Origin: an uncultured Burkholderiales bacterium
GTDB taxonomy: Bacteria > Pseudomonadota > Gammaproteobacteria > Burkholderiales > Burkholderiaceae_E
Length of the DNA: 9,920 bases
Direction: 5' to 3'
Assembly: GCA_903923345.1 (NCBI GenBank)
Contig: CAIXXI010000425.1
Coordinates: 1-9,920, forward strand
Numbering within the stretch: the stretch's first letter is position 1; each line of letters begins with the position of its first letter. Positions 6,561 through 9,920 of the stretch are shown here, piece by piece. The notes beneath the pieces were generated by a model. It had not been told where the DNA came from and ran no database searches. It saw only the letters and a program-made list of their open reading frames with translations. Both the position numbers and the translations under genes were made by a program.

Positions 6561-7524
6561 CTTCAATGTAGGCGCGCACGATGGAGACAAAATCGGCATC
6601 GGGCACGAAACCCATCGCGGTGGCCCGCGAGGTGTCGAAGCGCGCGGCCCAGGTGCGCACCAGACGCATCACGCTCTCATCGGGCTGATGGCGGATTCGG
6701 GCTGCGACCGCGTCGCCGGCGACCGCTTTCAGTGCGGCGATCTCCTCGTCCATCGAGGCGGTCAGGCCCGGCAGGTTCAGGCTGCGATGCCAACCCCAAT
6801 CCTGCGGCGAAAGCTCCAGGGCACGCAGCAACATGGTGACCACCGAACGCGGCGAAGCAACCCACATTTCGGTCTGGGGCGGCACCGGCAGGATCGCCTC
6901 GACCCCGGCCAAGGGCTCGCGCACGATGCCGGAAGCAAAGCCCGACGCGGCCCCATTGGGCCGACCGGGCCGTACCACCACCGTGGGGACCCGCACCGAG
7001 CGGCCGTCGATGAAGCCCTTGCGGGTGAAATCCTGGACCATCAGCTCGCCGATCAGCTTCTGAATGCCATAGGAGCCTTGCGGGGTGGGCGTGGTGGCAT
7101 CGGTGACGACCGCCGGCAGATCACCGCCGAACACCGCAATCGAGCTTGAAAACAGCAGCCGTGGCACATGGCCGCAGGCGCGACAGGCCTCCAGCAGCGC
7201 CCGCGTGCCATCCAGATTGACCCGCATGCCCAGGTCGAAATCCGCCTCGGCCGTGCCGCTGACGACAGCCGCAAGGTGAATCACCACCGCGGTGTCGCGA
7301 TCGACCAGCGCACGCACCTGGTTGGCATCCGAGATGTCGCCCGCGATGTTGCGAACTCGCGGATCCTGGATCGAACCGTGTCCCTGGTCAAAGCAGGTGA
7401 TGTGCTTGACCGGCTGGGTGTGCAGCCCGCTGCCATCAGCCAGCTGGAGTGCGCCCTGCGCCAGGATGCGTGCAATCAGTTGCTGGCCGAGAAAGCCGGC
7501 GCCGCCGGTGATCAGGATGTTCAT
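6535..7524 (-). CDS. denD: DenD-like D-erythronate dehydrogenase (extended SDR)
   Basis: NAD(P)-dependent oxidoreductase of the extended short-chain dehydrogenase/epimerase family. Its best-known relatives oxidise D-erythronate to 2-keto-D-erythronate. The product is 329 residues. The Rossmann motif TGGAGFLG (6-13), an acidic residue ending strand 2 (FD, 45-46), the catalytic serines around SSS (126-128) and YGIQK (Tyr152, Lys156) are all present. The region VPTVVVRPGRPNGAASGFASGI (within 179-200), WVASPRSVV (221-229) and LNLPGLT (249-255) resemble DenD rather than sugar-nucleotide epimerases. ATG at 7524 follows GGAG at good spacing. It starts 30 nt after the DUF3025 stop, so it probably belongs to the pyrC gene set. 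No other four-carbon acid catabolic gene is in view, so the substrate is inferred from family resemblance only. Its TAG stop lies in the rnpB promoter. Confidence 0.8.
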   Translation of the reverse strand: MNILITGGAGFLGQQLIARILAQGALQLADGSGLHTQPVKHITCFDQGHGSIQDPRVRNIAGDISDANQVRALVDRDTAVVIHLAAVVSGTAEADFDLGMRVNLDGTRALLEACRACGHVPRLLFSSSIAVFGGDLPAVVTDATTPTPQGSYGIQKLIGELMVQDFTRKGFIDGRSVRVPTVVVRPGRPNGAASGFASGIVREPLAGVEAILPVPPQTEMWVASPRSVVTMLLRALELSPQDWGWHRSLNLPGLTASMDEEIAALKAVAGDAVAARIRHQPDESVMRLVRTWAARFDTSRATAMGFVPDADFVSIVRAYIEDNPAATRG

Positions 7525-7554
7525 GAGGTCTCCATGGTTCGTGTGTTGATGCAG

Positions 7555-8337
7555 TCAATCGGGCTGGCTTGCCCGGCGCATTCGCCCAGGGCGAAAAACT
7601 GTGGTGTCGCCATAAAACGATGGATCACTGTTGGCCTCGCACCAGCCCGGCAGGCCCATCACCGGCACCGGGCAGAAACCCTGCGAGACCAGACGATCCG
7701 ACGTGAGCCAACGCGACAGTTCGGCGTCGATTTCGCCATGTCCTGACCCAACAGGCAAGCGCAGGATCAGGCCATGCGCGGTGATGCCCTTGAAGGGCGA
7801 TTCGAGCTTGTGCAGCAAGGCATGGCCGAACACCGACGTGCTGACCCTCGTTATCAGCTCGACGCGCTGATGAATGAACAGCGCCGACCAGTCGAAATGG
7901 CGCAGCGAGGCATCAAGCGCCTCATCCTCGCTGACCCAGACCAGACCGTTCTCGTCAAAGAGGGTTGCGGCATCGCGCAGCCCACCCCGGCCGGTTTGGG
8001 CCTGGGCGGGTTCGACGGCGTGGGCGTGCACCGCATTGAGACGGGCCTTGCTCCGTGGCCAGCGCAGCCAGGTCAGCGCGTTGTAGAGGTCGTGCCGGGC
8101 ACCTGTTCCGTCCAGCCGGGTGGACACCTCCCCGGTCTGGAAAATCCGGTGCTCGTAGCCGAGTCCGGGCTGATCGGATGGCCTGTCGGCTGGCACGAAT
8201 TGCAAGGGCCTGCCGGATTCGGTCACGACACCGGTCTGCAGCGCCCAGTCATTGAGACGGCCCAGCCGCGCAAGCGGTGCCAGCGGCAGCAGCGCGCTCA
8301 GCCAGTCGCTCAGCCCGTGCAGCCAGGGCGGCGGCAT
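7555..8337 (-). CDS. DUF3025 family protein
   Basis: Predicted soluble protein of 260 residues and unknown function. I recognise the DUF3025 family by the central block HDLYNALTWLRWPRSK (82-97) followed by LNAVHA, preceded by YEHRIFQTGEVSTRLDG (about 61-77). A second conserved-looking part is DENGLVWVSEDE (around 130-140) and FGHALLHKLESP (around 165-177). No signal peptide or membrane segment is evident. I chose ATG at 8337, four bases after the pyrC stop; an upstream TTG at 8364 would overlap pyrC by 23 nt and looks less likely. The very tight spacing to pyrC and 30 nt to denD suggests co-transcription, but the role is unknown. The family call rests on memory of the motif. Confidence 0.8.
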   Translation of the reverse strand: MPPPWLHGLSDWLSALLPLAPLARLGRLNDWALQTGVVTESGRPLQFVPADRPSDQPGLGYEHRIFQTGEVSTRLDGTGARHDLYNALTWLRWPRSKARLNAVHAHAVEPAQAQTGRGGLRDAATLFDENGLVWVSEDEALDASLRHFDWSALFIHQRVELITRVSTSVFGHALLHKLESPFKGITAHGLILRLPVGSGHGEIDAELSRWLTSDRLVSQGFCPVPVMGLPGWCEANSDPSFYGDTTVFRPGRMRRASQPD

Positions 8338-8341
8338 CGAC

Positions 8342-9397
8342 TCAGGCGGACAGCCGCCAGGCAAGGGACTCTCCGGCGGCCAGCGGCACGATCGATTCGT
8401 CGCCGAAGGGCAGCGACTCCGGGATGGTCCAGGCTTCGCGGCGCAGGGTCACGGTGTCACGGTTGCGGGGCAGGCGATAGAAGTCGGGGCCGTGATGGCT
8501 GGCGAAGCCTTCGAGGCGATCGAGCTGGCCGACCGATTCGAAGGCAGCGGCATACAGCTCCAACGCATGCGGCGCGGTGTAGCAGCCAGCGCAACCGCAG
8601 GCATTTTCTTTGAGGTGCTGCGCATGGGGTGCGCTGTCCGTGCCCAGAAAGAAGCGCGGATTGCCCGATGTGGCCGCCTCGAGCAGGGCGCGACGGTGGG
8701 TTTCGCGCTTAAGAATAGGCAGGCAGTACCAGTGCGGACGCATCCCCCCCTTGAACAGGGCATTGCGCTCGTAGAGCAGGTGATGGGCGGTGATGGTGGC
8801 GCCGATCGGACCGCCCGACTGCGCCACATACTGCGCCGCCTCCCGGGTGGTGATGTGCTCGAAAACAATGCGCAGCTGCGGGAAATCCCGGCGAAGCGGC
8901 TCGAGCACCGTGTCGATGAAGACCGCCTCGCGATCGAACACATCGACCGCCGGATCGGTCACCTCGCCATGAATGAGCAAGGGCAGGTCACTGGCCTGCA
9001 TGGCTTCGAGTGCCGGACGCACGGCTTCGATGGCGGTGACGCCGGCCTCAGAGTGCGTGGTCGCACCCGCCGGATAAAGCTTGACCGCGTGCACGATGCC
9101 TGATGCCGCGGCCTTGCGGATTTCGTCCGGCGAGGTGGCGTCGGTGAGATACAGCGTCATCAGCGGCTCGAATGCCTGACAGGCTGGCTCGTTCGGCGCA
9201 GCCCGGCGCAGTGCGTCGAGGATCCGGTCTCGGTAGGCCCGCGCCTGGTCGGTGGTCGTGACCGGAGGCTTGAGGTTGGGCATCACGATGGCGCGGGAGA
9301 ATTGCCGCGCGGTGGCGGCCACCACCGCACCGAGCGCCACACCGTCACGCAGGTGCAGGTGCCAGTCGTCGGGGCGGGTCAGGGTCAGGGTTTGCAT
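8342..9397 (-). CDS. pyrC: PyrC, dihydroorotase (class II)
   Basis: Zinc metalloenzyme that cyclises N-carbamoyl-L-aspartate to L-dihydroorotate in de novo pyrimidine synthesis. The product is 351 residues, the normal size of the single-domain E. coli-type enzyme. Metal and catalytic residues are all present: HLHLRDG (His13, His15), VKLYPAGATT (Lys106, expected carboxylated), LIHGEV (His143), FEHITT (His181) and LGTDSAPH (Asp254). The spacing matches the E. coli residues with an offset of about four. ATG at 9397 gives the typical short N-terminus before HLHLRDG; the Shine-Dalgarno is weak. It is divergent from the DUF2306 gene across 84 nt and first of a likely set with the DUF3025 and denD genes. 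I saw no C-tract or leader hairpin like that of enteric pyrC. Confidence 0.97.
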   Translation of the reverse strand: MQTLTLTRPDDWHLHLRDGVALGAVVAATARQFSRAIVMPNLKPPVTTTDQARAYRDRILDALRRAAPNEPACQAFEPLMTLYLTDATSPDEIRKAAASGIVHAVKLYPAGATTHSEAGVTAIEAVRPALEAMQASDLPLLIHGEVTDPAVDVFDREAVFIDTVLEPLRRDFPQLRIVFEHITTREAAQYVAQSGGPIGATITAHHLLYERNALFKGGMRPHWYCLPILKRETHRRALLEAATSGNPRFFLGTDSAPHAQHLKENACGCAGCYTAPHALELYAAAFESVGQLDRLEGFASHHGPDFYRLPRNRDTVTLRREAWTIPESLPFGDESIVPLAAGESLAWRLSA

Positions 9398-9481
9398 GGA
9401 CGGTGCTCAAGAAAAAGCAGCTGATGGGCAATTCGATTAGCTAGGCTAGGATTGTCCCACGATGCCTGATCGACTCGCACG
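9398..9481. promoter_or_regulatory. Divergent intergenic region between pyrC and the DUF2306 gene
   Basis: These 84 bases must hold the start signals for both divergent genes. The AT-richer core (about 9430-9455) contains CTAGGCTAGG and TAGGAT (9447-9452) on the plus strand, a possible -10, but no convincing -35 at the right distance. No clear promoter is seen for pyrC on the minus strand. A seven-codon reading frame, MPDRLAR, starts at 9462 and its TGA overlaps the next ATG. Confidence 0.35.
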
Positions 9482-9898
9482 ATGACCGAACTGCAAGCCA
9501 GGCTCTTCGAGCCCATCATCCTGACGCACGCGCTGGCCGCATCGATGGCCGTCGTCCTGGGTGCATGGATCTTTTTGCGCCGAAAAGGGACGCGCCTGCA
9601 TCGCACGCTCGGCCGGATCTGGGTGGCTGCGATGGCTCTGACGGCTGCGACCTCGTTCGTGATCCCGGCGCGAGTCCTGGGGCTGGACACACCCCTTGGC
9701 CGATTCGGTCCGATCCACCTGCTGTCGGTGCTGACTCTGGTGACGCTCGTCGGCTCAATCGCAGCGATTCGACGCGGCAGGCAGCCCGCGCACCGATCCG
9801 CGATGATCAGCCTCTATGTGAGCTTGCTGGTTGCCGGTGCCTTCACCTTGCTGCCTTCGCGTGTCCTCGGAGCCTGGCTGCGAGCGTTGTTCGGCTGA
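9482..9898 (+). CDS. DUF2306-type small integral membrane protein
   Basis: Predicted inner-membrane protein of 138 residues with unknown function. Four hydrophobic segments are visible at about 12-32, 43-61, 78-96 and 106-124. Short polar turns between them carry conserved-looking histidines: THAL (His16), LHRTLGR (His40-Arg41), GPIHLLS (His79) and AHRSAM (His104-Arg105). It ends with LLPSRVLG, also a DUF2306-like feature. The repeated HR...GR pattern and the length fit DUF2306 proteins, called from memory. Start ATG 9482 has no clear Shine-Dalgarno and may depend on coupling to a tiny upstream frame. It is the only plus-strand gene in the window, divergent from pyrC, so no functional partner is evident. 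Confidence 0.75.
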   Translation: MTELQARLFEPIILTHALAASMAVVLGAWIFLRRKGTRLHRTLGRIWVAAMALTAATSFVIPARVLGLDTPLGRFGPIHLLSVLTLVTLVGSIAAIRRGRQPAHRSAMISLYVSLLVAGAFTLLPSRVLGAWLRALFG

Positions 9899-9920
9899 CT
9901 CGTGGTCAGGTGATCAGAAT

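Noticed and set aside
6268..7149. 293-codon plus-strand open frame
   Set aside because: It crosses the structured rnpB RNA and denD on the opposite strand; no protein family resemblance.
8338..8364. TTG start for the DUF3025 protein at 8364
   Set aside because: It uses a rare start codon inside pyrC, whereas an ATG sits four bases after the pyrC stop and keeps the whole domain.
7774..9103. Plus-strand open frames (279 and 283 codons) opposite the DUF3025 gene and pyrC
   Set aside because: They are shadows of genes with clear family motifs and have low-complexity, Arg/Gly-rich products.
1..9920. Mobile element, CRISPR array, toxin-antitoxin or defence genes
   Set aside because: I saw no transposase, integrase, terminal repeats, spaced repeats or small paired genes; the content is core housekeeping in conserved order.

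Overview
The window looks like a chromosomal segment of a high-GC gammaproteobacterium. The evidence is the division/cell-wall (dcw) gene order, the meso-diaminopimelate type of MurE, the gammaproteobacterial look of MurF, PyrC and FtsL, and a type-A RNase P RNA directly upstream of mraZ (a neighbourhood I recall from Pseudomonas and relatives). I cannot name the genus. Almost every gene lies on the minus strand; only the last gene is on the plus strand. There is no sign of a mobile element, CRISPR array, tRNA, rRNA or defence system.

Layout along the transcribed minus strand (high to low coordinates): pyrC (dihydroorotase), a DUF3025 protein and a DenD-like sugar-acid dehydrogenase form a tight gene set (9397 to 6535). 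The denD stop codon lies inside the -10 element of the rnpB promoter, and rnpB (RNase P RNA, about 6524 to 6113) follows at once. An AT-richer gap of about 240 bp (5871 to 6112) holds overlapping inverted repeats, a well-formed sigma70-type promoter and four 10-bp-phased MraZ boxes. From this promoter run mraZ, rsmH, ftsL, ftsI, murE and murF (5870 to 1). These genes have overlaps or gaps of no more than 14 nt, so they are almost certainly one operon. murF runs off the window edge, and mraY, murD, ftsW and so on are expected further left. At the right end (9482 to 9898, plus strand) a small DUF2306-type membrane protein is divergent from pyrC.

Functionally, mraZ encodes the operon repressor and rsmH methylates 16S rRNA. 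ftsL and ftsI make a divisome scaffold protein and the septal transpeptidase. murE and murF make the UDP-MurNAc-pentapeptide precursor. Together they couple precursor supply to septum building.

I found no exciting new system. The second-look items are mainly regulatory and RNA-structural: the phased MraZ operator overlapping its promoter, the chain of mutually exclusive hairpins between rnpB and the mra promoter, the rnpB promoter embedded in the denD stop codon, and a compensated base-pair change in the P4 core helix of RNase P RNA.
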